Below, in pieces: positions 7,791-16,296 of a stretch of 64,000 nt of DNA. Position numbers and translations under genes: made by a program. The notes below the pieces were generated by a model, which searched no databases, was not told where the DNA came from, and saw only the letters and a program-made list of their open reading frames with translations. This DNA is from Candidatus Saccharimonadota bacterium. GTDB lineage: Bacteria; Patescibacteriota; Saccharimonadia; Saccharimonadales; Saccharimonadaceae. Location of the stretch: contig JAFRLS010000034.1 of assembly GCA_017431105.1 (NCBI GenBank), forward strand, positions 124,001-188,000, written 5' to 3'. Each line of letters begins with the position of its first letter. The stretch's first letter is position 1.

Positions 7791-9524
7791 TTAATTATTT
7801 AGAGCTTCTTCTGTTTTTTCAGGGGAAGGACCGAGGATAATAACAAAGTCGTAGTCGCGCGTAATGGATTCTGGGGCTTCAGAAATAGACTTGAAATGTG
7901 CATTATTGTAAAACTTTTCTAGCATATCCTTAGTGCCTGGTTTGTTGCCATTGCCATAAATGGTATAGTCGTCTTTAAATTCGATGCCCTCTGGAGCGTT
8001 GTCGATATTGGCAACATAGTATCCAGCTTCAGTGAGTTTGTCGCGTTCAGTAGAGGCGAGGCCGGCCGTGTCGGTAGCGTTGAGTATAATGATAGAAGGT
8101 TCTTCATAGACACGTGGGTCGTTGCTGAGATGGGTAGCAACATAATCTTGTATATCGTCGTAATTGCCAACACCAGCACGTGGGAATACGTAAGAGATGC
8201 CATTATCAAGAGTGCCGGTAGTCATAAAATATATATCATTGGATGGGTCGTAGAGAGAAAGTTGGCGCATGTTGTCAAAATCGAAATCGAAGGTGAGATG
8301 GGCTAGCGATTTCATTTCGTTGATAGAAAAGTTGGTGCGAAGATTGTCGCCGAGAGCAGAGGCAAGATCAATAAAATCAGTGATGGACAGGTTTTTTTCA
8401 AAAATTTTATCTTTAATGCCAATGAGAATTTTTTGTTGGCTAGCACCGCGGGAAAAATCACCGCCCATAGTGCCATGCCTAGCACGAGAAAGACCGAGGG
8501 CTTCTTCACCATTAAGCGTATAAGTGACTCCGGCTTCATAAACAGCGCCAGTCCACCAATCATCATCGATATCTTCATCTAAGGTGACATTGATACCGCC
8601 TAGGATATCAACGATAGAAACGAGTGCTCCCCAGTTGACGTGGGCATAATATTGAAAATCTACACCAAGAATATCGCCAACTTCATACATAAGAGCTTTT
8701 GCAGCGTTACTTTCTTCTTCGGCAGAGATATCATAACCGCCGCCATTACACCAGTATACTTCATTGATTTTGCCAGTAGCGGTACAAGCGGTAAAAGTCT
8801 TAAGGTCACGTGGGAGGGAAAGCATAGCAATATCACCGGTATCCTGGTTTAAGCTAATCATCATAATAGAATCAGTAAGTTGGGCGCCATCGTGGGTGCC
8901 GTTACCTTCGTCGCCAGACATATCGTAACCGCTGGTACCAAAAGCCAAGATGTTAGTACGACCGTTAGCGTCGGTCTTAAGCGGGTCGTAGGTAGGTTCA
9001 ATGAATTTAATAAGATCAAGAACATTGCCTTGGCCTCCGGTGATTTTGGCAATAATATCATTACCCCAGAAAACTGCCCAACTGACTAGGCCGATAAGAG
9101 CTAGAACAACTATTAATAAAATAGTAGTAACAATGCGCCGGGTTTTTGAAGGTTTCTTTTTTTCTGATTTTTTAGATTTTTTCTTATCTTTTTTGGAAAC
9201 TTTGGTAGCCTTCAACTCGCCAGTTGATTCGTCGAAATCAAAAGCCTGAACTGGCTTTAAGAAATCCTCGACTTTTTGTTCACGGGTTTTTGATGGCTTG
9301 GTTGGCTTAGCTGGGTCTGTTTGGCTATCAATTGGTTCTGGAGTTGAAATGGGAAATGCCTCTTGAGCTTCTGGTATAACTTTAGGTTCTTCTGAGACTA
9401 TTTCAGGTTTTTTGGCAACAACTTTAATTTTTTTAGCAGGGGATTTTTTCTTGCTTGGATGAGAAACTGGACGCTCTGAGGCATCGCGAATAGTAAGCCC
9501 ATCGATTGATTTATTTTTCTTCAT
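7791..9524 (-). CDS. LytR-CpsA-Psr (LCP) family cell-wall glycopolymer ligase
   Basis: LCP enzymes transfer glycopolymers from polyprenyl-phosphate carriers to peptidoglycan at the outer membrane face. The 577-aa protein has a Lys/Pro-rich cytoplasmic region (1-130) and one transmembrane helix (about 131-153). The LCP domain spans about 190-385 with the expected charged residues: LTDSIM near 217, SLPRD near 236, and RARHGTMGGDFSRGASQQ near 345-365. A LytR_C-like domain lies near 470-570. TATAAT (9533-9538 on this strand) is 8 nt before the ATG, so a leaderless mRNA is likely. It probably acts on polymers made by the glycan loci that follow. Confidence 0.93.
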   Translation of the reverse strand: MKKNKSIDGLTIRDASERPVSHPSKKKSPAKKIKVVAKKPEIVSEEPKVIPEAQEAFPISTPEPIDSQTDPAKPTKPSKTREQKVEDFLKPVQAFDFDESTGELKATKVSKKDKKKSKKSEKKKPSKTRRIVTTILLIVVLALIGLVSWAVFWGNDIIAKITGGQGNVLDLIKFIEPTYDPLKTDANGRTNILAFGTSGYDMSGDEGNGTHDGAQLTDSIMMISLNQDTGDIAMLSLPRDLKTFTACTATGKINEVYWCNGGGYDISAEEESNAAKALMYEVGDILGVDFQYYAHVNWGALVSIVDILGGINVTLDEDIDDDWWTGAVYEAGVTYTLNGEEALGLSRARHGTMGGDFSRGASQQKILIGIKDKIFEKNLSITDFIDLASALGDNLRTNFSINEMKSLAHLTFDFDFDNMRQLSLYDPSNDIYFMTTGTLDNGISYVFPRAGVGNYDDIQDYVATHLSNDPRVYEEPSIIILNATDTAGLASTERDKLTEAGYYVANIDNAPEGIEFKDDYTIYGNGNKPGTKDMLEKFYNNAHFKSISEAPESITRDYDFVIILGPSPEKTEEALNN

Positions 9525-9528
9525 TATT

Positions 9529-9538
9529 TATAATTATA
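9529..9538. promoter_or_regulatory. Overlapping divergent -10 boxes for LCP gene and lexA-like gene
   Basis: The palindromic decamer TATAATTATA supplies TATAAT for the rightward gene at 9529-9534 (9 nt before its ATG) and TATAAT for the leftward gene at 9538-9533 (8 nt before its ATG). The starts of the two genes are only 19 bp apart. Both transcripts would be essentially leaderless, and the two promoters physically exclude each other. Confidence 0.6.
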
Positions 9539-9543
9539 GCATA

Positions 9544-9870
9544 ATGAAAGTTAAACTTACAAAAAAACAATTAGCAGTTTTGGACTTTTTGCAGGATTTT
9601 ACAGAGGAAAAAGGATACTCACCGTCTTATCGGGAAATTCAGGCCGGACTAGGACTTTCATCAGTTTCAGCGGTCGCAGAACACATTGATAATTTAGTTA
9701 ATAAGGGGGTGATAAAAAAAGTGCCTGGTGCGGCAAGATCATTGGAAATCTTAGACTACAAACATGAAGAGACGGTAGGTTTATTTAAAACAAAAATGTT
9801 AGATTGCTCGGATGAAGAAAAGAAAATTTTAGATCAAGCGGCTGAAATTTTGGGCATAGATGTAGAATAG
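9544..9870 (+). CDS. LexA-like winged-helix DNA-binding protein without peptidase domain
   Basis: The first ~70 residues of this 108-aa protein match the LexA DNA-binding domain, with LTKKQLAVLDFLQDF, GYSPSYREIQ and SVSAVAEHIDNLVNKGVIKK. LexA proteins are about 200 aa with a C-terminal S24 Ser-Lys autoprotease. Here the sequence stops after a ~35-residue acidic helix-like tail, so the self-cleavage domain is missing. It could be a repressor not inactivated by RecA-stimulated cleavage, or a regulator of the divergent LCP gene whose -10 box overlaps its own. Both roles are inference. Confidence 0.85.
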   Translation: MKVKLTKKQLAVLDFLQDFTEEKGYSPSYREIQAGLGLSSVSAVAEHIDNLVNKGVIKKVPGAARSLEILDYKHEETVGLFKTKMLDCSDEEKKILDQAAEILGIDVE

Positions 9871-9898
9871 TTGAAATTTTCTCCAAAATTGTTATGAT
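9871..9898 (+). promoter_or_regulatory. Sigma70-type promoter of the 9919 gene
   Basis: TTGAAA at 9871-9876 and TATGAT at 9893-9898 have 16-bp spacing. A short leader containing AGGAGA (9905-9910) precedes the ATG at 9919. The -35 begins immediately after the stop codon of the LexA-like gene. Confidence 0.5.
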
Positions 9899-9918
9899 TG
9901 TATTAGGAGAATTGTCAG

Positions 9919-10467
9919 ATGGCGCAAAGAAGAAGGCGTAAAAATAGGCGATGGCTTGGTAAAATATTGTTTTTGATGTTGATAATTCTGGCTGGAGTGG
10001 TGTGTTTTTTTGTCTGGGACGGCTATTTTAGAGACAAGGGCACGGATGCGCCAAAAGAGACGGGAAATTTTTCGGAGGAAGTTGTACAAACGACAGAGAA
10101 AGAAACATCAGAAAAGACGGCTGAAGTAATAGAAAAAGAAGAAATAAAACAATATGAAGGTGAAGACCCGAATGAAGCTAATGATTTAACTGGCGTAGTA
10201 ACTTATGCGGGGGTGGTGGGTGACGAATTGGTAATTAGGGTAAATATTGACCAATATTTAGCAAGCGGTAGCTGTGAACTATCTTTATTGCAAGATGGCG
10301 CGGTGGTTTATAGTGATACGGTGGAAATTATAGATTCGGCTTCAACGGCGACTTGTGCTGGATTTAATGTACCGGTGAGTAGTTTAAATGATGGGGAAAT
10401 TGGGATTAGAATAGAATTAGACGCAAATGGTAAAAAAGGCATGATTGCTGGGGAGGTGAGGATTTGA
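9919..10467 (+). CDS. Membrane-anchored hypothetical protein
   Basis: The 182-aa protein is not recognised as a named family. A strongly basic start (RRRRKNRRW) is followed by one transmembrane helix at about 14-33, so the N-terminus is probably cytoplasmic. A Thr/Glu/Lys-rich linker (about 38-75) leads to a C-terminal, probably beta-rich domain of about 100 residues outside the cell. Two cysteines there, in SGSCELSLL and ATCAGFNV, could form a disulfide. The stop overlaps the start of the next gene by one base (TGATG), so the pair is probably co-translated and may act together at the envelope. Confidence 0.85.
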   Translation: MAQRRRRKNRRWLGKILFLMLIILAGVVCFFVWDGYFRDKGTDAPKETGNFSEEVVQTTEKETSEKTAEVIEKEEIKQYEGEDPNEANDLTGVVTYAGVVGDELVIRVNIDQYLASGSCELSLLQDGAVVYSDTVEIIDSASTATCAGFNVPVSSLNDGEIGIRIELDANGKKGMIAGEVRI

Positions 10468-12245
10468 TGTGGGCCGAAAAGTGCGTAAGAAATGAAGTTG
10501 GGAAAAGGCGGGTGAGACGCCGAGATTTTAGAATAAGATTTTTTGTGCTGGGTGTGTTTGCGGCGGTTTTTTTCTTTACATTTTTAACACAAAGTTTTAA
10601 GAAATTAGATGAAGAAGTGGGCGCGGCAAGCCTAGCGAATTTTGATCCGGGATATATTATGTCGGATTACCAAATGGGGAATTACAATTCGATGAGCGAA
10701 GCAGAAATACAGGCGTTTTTAACAGCGAAGAATTCTTGTCCAAACACGAATTATGATGCGTATTTACAACTGTCGGCAAACACGAGATATAAATGGCACT
10801 GGAAAGACGGGCATTTTGTGTGCTTGTCGGAAGAACTATTTGGTGACGGAGAAGTGATTGGGTCTGGTGATACGGCGGCACATATTATTTGGCAAGCGGC
10901 GCAAGATTATAGGATTAATCCACAAGTTTTGTTGGTTCTCTTACAAAAGGAGACTGGCTTAATAACGGATACTATACCAAATGATGGCGATTATCGTAAG
11001 GCGACTGGGTATGGTTGCCCAGATACAGCCCCATGTTCATCGCAGTATTATGGGTTTAAAAACCAGATAAGAAAGGCGGCAGCGTTGTTTAGAACCGTGC
11101 TGGATGGTGGATGGACGAATTATCCGTTAGGTGAAAACTATGTACAATATAACCCAGATCCAGGTTGTGGGGGTTCGGTAGTAAATATTAGGTCGCTAGC
11201 GACTTCGGCTTTGTATCGCTATACGCCATATCAACCAAATGCAGGGGCCTTAGCGGCTGGGTATGGGACAGCATATTGTGGAGCATATGGGAACCGGAAT
11301 TTTTATCTGTATTTTGAAGATTGGTTTGGGGGGATAAAAGATGAGACGGTAAGGTATGTAGCGCTGAATACACCGAGGTACATGGAAGTTAAAGAAACAA
11401 CGAATAGAATTGATCCTAGAAACGGTGAAATTGTCGACGAGATTGCCGGAGGGAGAATTTTGAAGTTTATGACTAAAACCACTTTGAAAGATGGTAGATC
11501 GTGCCTTAGGACTGAGTTTGGTACAAAAAACAAAGAAGATATTTGTATACCTTTTGAATATTTAAAGAATGTGGAATTAAAACCTGATGAAGATTTTGAG
11601 AGCGGCAAAAAAATCATAAAGGCTGGTGCCAAAAAAGTCTTTATTCGGGCGGAAGAGGTGATTGCTACTTATGAAAAGCAGCTAATAAGGGAAATAGCTG
11701 CAAAAATAGAATTTAACGGGAAGACGTATTATATAACAGAATTTGATTGTGGAAGTTTAGAGTATGGATTCGAGGAAGCGGACGTGGAGGACGTACCGGA
11801 GTATCAAAACCTAGACGATGTTAAGATGATGACTTTAAAACAGGATTCCGATAGAATTGATCCGATTACTGGTGGCTACTACAGTGCATTATCCAAGGGT
11901 AATGTTTACAAATTCGCCTCAATGATTGTAGTTGATGGGCTAGAGTATTATAGAACGGAGCACAATACGGTAAACAATATAGAAGCGGCGGTCTTAGGTG
12001 ATGATTTGGTGGAGGTGAACTTTGTAGATTTTAGTGAGCCGAGGTATATGAGGCTAAAAAATCAAACAGAAAGGATTAATCCGGCGACTGGCGAAGTTGT
12101 GGATGTTTTGCAGAAAGGTAGAGTGATTAAATTCACAACGAAGATTTTAATAAACGACAGGTGGTATTATAGGACGGAGCACAATACGCTAAACAATCTT
12201 TGTATGGTGATTGATGCTGAGGACGTTGAAGAAATAGAACAGTAA
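10467..12245 (+). CDS. Secreted/anchored protein with lysozyme-like domain and C-terminal repeats
   Basis: The 592-aa protein starts at the ATG at 10467; a TTG one codon upstream is less likely. A basic N-terminus precedes a transmembrane or signal helix (about 24-43). Residues ~50-290 form an extracellular domain with QVLLVLLQKETGLI, GYGCPDTAPC and QYYGFKNQIRKAA. I recall a similar pattern in secreted actinobacterial proteins of a lysozyme or transglycosylase-like fold, with the Glu of QKETG as the candidate catalytic residue. The C-terminal part has three clear and one degenerate ~65-residue repeats of the type RYMxLKxxTxRIxPxTG...YRTEHNT, possibly for wall binding. Enzyme activity is inferred. 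Confidence 0.8.
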   Translation: MWAEKCVRNEVGKRRVRRRDFRIRFFVLGVFAAVFFFTFLTQSFKKLDEEVGAASLANFDPGYIMSDYQMGNYNSMSEAEIQAFLTAKNSCPNTNYDAYLQLSANTRYKWHWKDGHFVCLSEELFGDGEVIGSGDTAAHIIWQAAQDYRINPQVLLVLLQKETGLITDTIPNDGDYRKATGYGCPDTAPCSSQYYGFKNQIRKAAALFRTVLDGGWTNYPLGENYVQYNPDPGCGGSVVNIRSLATSALYRYTPYQPNAGALAAGYGTAYCGAYGNRNFYLYFEDWFGGIKDETVRYVALNTPRYMEVKETTNRIDPRNGEIVDEIAGGRILKFMTKTTLKDGRSCLRTEFGTKNKEDICIPFEYLKNVELKPDEDFESGKKIIKAGAKKVFIRAEEVIATYEKQLIREIAAKIEFNGKTYYITEFDCGSLEYGFEEADVEDVPEYQNLDDVKMMTLKQDSDRIDPITGGYYSALSKGNVYKFASMIVVDGLEYYRTEHNTVNNIEAAVLGDDLVEVNFVDFSEPRYMRLKNQTERINPATGEVVDVLQKGRVIKFTTKILINDRWYYRTEHNTLNNLCMVIDAEDVEEIEQ

Positions 12246-12247
12246 TA

Positions 12248-13363
12248 TTATTTTATTTTCTTGCCGAGATATCTTTTTACGGAATGGACGAGTAATTTGG
12301 TGGCGCGTTTGACGCCGGGGTTTTTGTTTTCTTCAGACTCGGCAGCGATTTTCTCAAGTTTGATGAGCTCATTTTTTAAATATTCGACGGCGTGATGTTC
12401 GTGATAGGCGTCACTAACCGAATTGGTGAGAAATTCAATCAGGGATAAATCATTGCGTAGCTTATCAAGAGTGGTATTGTCTAAATATGATTTTTGGGAA
12501 TCATATCCAGTATAAGCGGAGCAGGTTTTTACGAGTTCGTCGCGAAGCTTGGTGAAGGTAGTAGGGTTTTTGAGCGGTCGATCAAGACTGATAGTTTTGT
12601 CCTTGATAAAAGATTCTTCGGTATAATGATTTGCTAAATCAATAAGCCCAGCATAGCGGGCAGGCTCTTTCCCGGAAATAGCAATTACTGGAGTGCCGAG
12701 GGCGAGGCCGGGCAAAATTACATGGAGTTTGGTGGTAATGATACAGTGTGCTGATTGGTAAAGTGTAAGCCAATATTGGGCAAGTTTAAAACGAACTTCA
12801 TTAGAGGGGCTACCTGAATGCAGAGTATCAAGTCGGATGATGGGGCGCTTTGTGCGACTTTTAATTTCCTGGTATAGTTCATCGCTGATGCCGGCAGCTA
12901 AAATAAAATTGGATTTTTTGACGTTTTTGTCTGGAAGCAAGGTCAATGTGAGACAGCCAGAAAAATAGGACGGGATACCGAGCGACTGAAGATATTCATA
13001 AGTTGATAAATCTCGTGCACCGACGGGGGTGAATTTCTTGAGGAAATCGACGCTTTCTTGCGAGCTAAAAAGTTTAGTAGAGCCGTTTCTACTATTAATA
13101 TGAATGGAAATAAGTAATGGCTGTAGTGACGGGCTGAAAGGTGGCCAATAAGATTTGCCGTCTTTGATTGAGGGGTCGAGGTACCAACCGTTCATGATGA
13201 TTTTGATTTTTTGTTTGGTTGGTGGAACTGTATCGTCAATATTGTCGCGGTTAATGTAATAATCTACTCTTGGCAAGAAACGTTTTGCGGCAAGAGATTG
13301 GATTTCGTCGCCGATATTTTGTGTATCGTAGCAGAATAAGCCATATTTAACTTGTGTTGTCAT
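12248..13363 (-). CDS. Polysaccharide pyruvyl transferase family protein
   Basis: Members of this family add a pyruvate ketal from phosphoenolpyruvate to sugars of surface polysaccharides. The 371-aa form starts MTTQVKYGLFCYDTQNIGDEIQS, with the family's N-terminal GDE-type motif. It has a C-terminal CIITTKLHVILPGLALGTPVIAIS block containing the KLH and GTPV elements. An upstream in-frame ATG at 13396 would place the start upstream of TACAAT (13374-13379 on this strand), which sits 10 nt before the chosen ATG, so the shorter form is preferred. It is divergent from the large glycosyltransferase at 13423. Confidence 0.88.
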   Translation of the reverse strand: MTTQVKYGLFCYDTQNIGDEIQSLAAKRFLPRVDYYINRDNIDDTVPPTKQKIKIIMNGWYLDPSIKDGKSYWPPFSPSLQPLLISIHINSRNGSTKLFSSQESVDFLKKFTPVGARDLSTYEYLQSLGIPSYFSGCLTLTLLPDKNVKKSNFILAAGISDELYQEIKSRTKRPIIRLDTLHSGSPSNEVRFKLAQYWLTLYQSAHCIITTKLHVILPGLALGTPVIAISGKEPARYAGLIDLANHYTEESFIKDKTISLDRPLKNPTTFTKLRDELVKTCSAYTGYDSQKSYLDNTTLDKLRNDLSLIEFLTNSVSDAYHEHHAVEYLKNELIKLEKIAAESEENKNPGVKRATKLLVHSVKRYLGKKIK

Positions 13364-13422
13364 TATATTTATAATTGTAGCATATCTGATAGGCAAAATA
13401 TCAATATGATATAATATAGCAT

Positions 13423-15576
13423 ATGGGAAATAATATGTGTCTTTCGGTAGTTGTTACCGCCCATAATGAGGGGCTGGTTATACATAAAACCATGAATAGT
13501 GTTTTTGCGGCCTTAGAAAATGTTAAGAAGGCTGGCTATACTTATGAGATTATTGTGCATATAGATAATGGCGATGAAGAGACAAAACAATATTTTGATA
13601 GATATAAGAATCGCAAAAATTTTCGGGTGTTTGAAAATAATTTTGGCGACACGGGGCCTTCAAGGAATTTTGCTTTAAGTAAGGCGAATGGGGAGTATGT
13701 AGCATTTTTGGATGGTGATGATCTGATTTCGGATAATTGGTATTTGAATGCTATAGAAACGCTGGAAAAATCCGATGAAGAAATCGTAGTGCACCCAGAA
13801 GCGATTTTAACATTTGGTATAGAACAGCCAAATATTCTTACTATTCAGAAGGACTCGCTTGGAATTAAAGACGACACACTGGTGCTAATTGGCGAAAATA
13901 AGTGGTGCTCGGTACTAGTTGCTAAAAAAGACACTCTGCTGAAGGTGCCATATCGTGCACTTGGTAGTGGTTATGGACACGAGGACTATGTTTTTAATGT
14001 TGAAGCGTTGGAGAAGGGAATATTGCACAAAGTGGCAAGTGGCACGGTGTTATTTTATCGCCGGACAAATAATTCGAGACTTGCTTCTGGGAATCGAAAT
14101 AATGTAGTGATTCCGTATATGGAGTTTTTCGCTTTTGAAAATATTAAAAAGATAGGCGCGAAGACTGTACAGAAAAATAAGAAAAGGTGGCTGAAGGATT
14201 ATGGTTATAAAACTTATAAAAAAATGCGCGATAATGAAAAGCTGAATAGGTTTATAACTCCGGTTGCTAAAGTTGCCTTAAGAGTTTTAGAAGGTGGACA
14301 GTCTAGGAATAGAAAGAAAATTCCAAGGTATGTTTTGGATGAGTGGGCTAAAATAAATCAAATAGATTCCCAACTTTATCCGTATAAGGATGTTCTAGAT
14401 AGAGTAGGGATATATGATCCGGAAAAAAATATTGAAGTAGGTAATGCGTTTTTTGATATTGCGAAGTATGTTACTAAAATGCCGGAGTATGTTTTTATTG
14501 TGCCGTGGATTGTGCGGGGAGGAGCAGACAAGGTTTTATTTAATTATATTGAAGCGCTAAAACATATACATCCGGAATGGCACTTTGCGGTTATTACTAC
14601 GCTCCCGGCGAAAAACACTTGGGCGAAAAAGTTACCGGGCTATGTGGATTTTATTGATTTTGGTAATATAGTGGCTGGTCTTGCGCCGTATATGCAGGAC
14701 GAACTATTTTCGAGGATGATCATACAATTAAAATGCAAGAATTTGCATATTATTAATTCTGAATATGGTTATGATTGGGTAAGACGACACTTAGATTTAG
14801 TAAGATGCGAGTACAATTTGAACGTGTCGCTTTTTGCTTGGGAATATATTGCGGGAAGTAACATGAAGGCAGTTTATTCTTATGACAACCCGTGTTTATT
14901 TGAAATTTTTTCGGGAGTGAAAAATGTTTTTACCGATAATGAAGCTATGATTAAATATACTATCGAAAAGAACGGGTTTGATAAAGAAAGATTCAGAGTG
15001 CATTATCAGCCGATAGAAAATCAAGTGATGATTGCGCCGAAGCAGGGGTTAGTGAAGAATAAAAAGCTTCGTGTGCTGTGGGCGGGCAGAGTTGTTCCGT
15101 TGAAGTTGCCTGATTTGGTAGCCAGTATTGGTAAGCATTTAGACCCCAAGAAGGTGGTCATAGACGTTTATGGTGAACTTGGTGATGGTGTTAGCGCAAA
15201 GATGTTTGATGACATAGCGGCGGTGAATTATTGGGGGGCTTACGATGGTTTTAAGAGTTTACCAACCGATGAATATGATTTATTGCTATATACGTCATTG
15301 ACGGACGGGATGCCGAATGTAATATTAGAAGCGACGATGGCTGGGCTGCCGATTATTGCTAGCAATGATGGAGGCGTGGGAGAATTTATAAAAAATGGGA
15401 AGACTGGGATACTAATTGAAGACTATTTGAACTATGAGCCTTATGTTGAGGCGATAGAATGGGCCATGGATAATACGGAAAAGTTGAGGGAATATGTAGA
15501 GAATGCGCAGAAGTTGTTGGAGAGTAGGCATAGTTTCAAAAAATTTGTAAGTATAGTAAAAAAAGATATTGGCTAA
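13423..15576 (+). CDS. Two-domain glycosyltransferase (GT2 + GT4)
   Basis: This 717-aa protein carries two glycosyltransferase modules. The N-terminal GT-A fold of family 2 (about 1-230) starts LSVVVTAHNEGLVIHKTMNSV and has the DGDD motif near 100. The C-terminal GT-B fold of family 4 (about 345-717) has LRVLWAGRVVPLKLPDLV and the donor-site TDGMPNVILEATMAGLPIIASNDGG. The two modules could add successive sugars to one acceptor. TATAAT at 13410-13415 is 7 nt from the ATG, so a leaderless mRNA is likely. The end overlaps the convergent flippase gene by 4 bp. Confidence 0.92.
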   Translation: MGNNMCLSVVVTAHNEGLVIHKTMNSVFAALENVKKAGYTYEIIVHIDNGDEETKQYFDRYKNRKNFRVFENNFGDTGPSRNFALSKANGEYVAFLDGDDLISDNWYLNAIETLEKSDEEIVVHPEAILTFGIEQPNILTIQKDSLGIKDDTLVLIGENKWCSVLVAKKDTLLKVPYRALGSGYGHEDYVFNVEALEKGILHKVASGTVLFYRRTNNSRLASGNRNNVVIPYMEFFAFENIKKIGAKTVQKNKKRWLKDYGYKTYKKMRDNEKLNRFITPVAKVALRVLEGGQSRNRKKIPRYVLDEWAKINQIDSQLYPYKDVLDRVGIYDPEKNIEVGNAFFDIAKYVTKMPEYVFIVPWIVRGGADKVLFNYIEALKHIHPEWHFAVITTLPAKNTWAKKLPGYVDFIDFGNIVAGLAPYMQDELFSRMIIQLKCKNLHIINSEYGYDWVRRHLDLVRCEYNLNVSLFAWEYIAGSNMKAVYSYDNPCLFEIFSGVKNVFTDNEAMIKYTIEKNGFDKERFRVHYQPIENQVMIAPKQGLVKNKKLRVLWAGRVVPLKLPDLVASIGKHLDPKKVVIDVYGELGDGVSAKMFDDIAAVNYWGAYDGFKSLPTDEYDLLLYTSLTDGMPNVILEATMAGLPIIASNDGGVGEFIKNGKTGILIEDYLNYEPYVEAIEWAMDNTEKLREYVENAQKLLESRHSFKKFVSIVKKDIG

Positions 15577-15926
15577 AAGTGTAAAGAATATATGATAATT
15601 CCGGCGATAATTAATGTGATGCCTAGAATCTGTTTGGTGCTTAGTTTTTCTTTGAAAAAGATATAACTGAGAATGGCTACGAGGCCATATTCGAGTGCGC
15701 CTAGGATAGCGCCGAGGGTGACAGGGATAACTTTGTAGGCGTAAACGGACATGAAAGTGGCGAGAAAGAAGATGGCGTAGGCACTGATAACTTTTAGATT
15801 AAAATATTGTTTCCAAAAATTTTCAGCTTTAGTATCGTTGGCGGACTTTTTTAGCAAAACTTGAGAAAAAGCCGAAATGATGACACCGGCGAGATAGATG
15901 CCACTGAACAAAACCATTTCACTCAT
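15573..15926 (-). CDS. Small multidrug/EamA-type membrane protein, putative flippase subunit B
   Basis: The 117-aa protein has four predicted transmembrane helices, the size of small multidrug resistance proteins and of the ArnE/ArnF undecaprenyl-sugar flippase subunits. Characteristic stretches are GAILGALEYGLVAILSYIFFKEKLS and TLIIAGIIIYS at the end. The start at 15926 is preferred over a longer frame beginning at 15992 because it gives a normal N-terminus and overlaps the upstream partner by 8 bp. As the last gene of the amino-sugar operon it probably pairs with the preceding gene to move a lipid-linked sugar across the membrane; this is inferred. Confidence 0.85.
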   Translation of the reverse strand: MSEMVLFSGIYLAGVIISAFSQVLLKKSANDTKAENFWKQYFNLKVISAYAIFFLATFMSVYAYKVIPVTLGAILGALEYGLVAILSYIFFKEKLSTKQILGITLIIAGIIIYSLHF

Positions 15927-16296
15927 CTTGTTGCCCCTTTTGTGTTTTTTGGGGTGCGCCAACGATGACAAGAATAACACCACAAAATACAACAGCGATG
16001 CCTATAATCATGGAAGCGGAGACTGCCTCGTTAAAAAAGGCAATACCCCAGATTAGGCTCCAGATGAGCGAGGCGGACTTATTGACGAAGGCGGTGGTTA
16101 GGGGAATTTTTTGAAGAACTTGTTGCCAAATGAGGGCGTAAATTCCAAGGGCTAAGATGACGCCAGCGTAGAATGCGATGAACCCGAATGACATAAATTC
16201 TTGGCCGGCGGCAAATTTGGAGCAGATAGTGCTAAGGGAAAGAGTAAAAACGGCGAGATGCAAAAGTAGGTAGGGCTGGAGTTTTTTAATTGTCAT
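15919..16296 (-). CDS. Small EamA-type membrane protein, putative flippase subunit A
   Basis: The 125-aa protein has four hydrophobic helices. A conserved FVNKSASLIWSLIWGIAFFNEAVSA segment resembles the 'N-x-S/T...E' half-transporter signature of the drug/metabolite superfamily. The C-terminal tail is short and polar. It overlaps the aminotransferase by 11 bp and the next small transporter by 8 bp. Two adjacent, different half-size members are typical of obligate heterodimers such as ArnE/ArnF, which supports a role in flipping the product of this operon. Confidence 0.85.
   Translation of the reverse strand: MTIKKLQPYLLLHLAVFTLSLSTICSKFAAGQEFMSFGFIAFYAGVILALGIYALIWQQVLQKIPLTTAFVNKSASLIWSLIWGIAFFNEAVSASMIIGIAVVFCGVILVIVGAPQKTQKGQQDE

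Noticed and set aside
15573-16296. A single EamA transporter broken by a frameshift
   Set aside because: Each half is a complete four-helix protein with its own start, and the 8-bp stop/start overlap is like other junctions in the operon; paired half-size transporters are a known arrangement.
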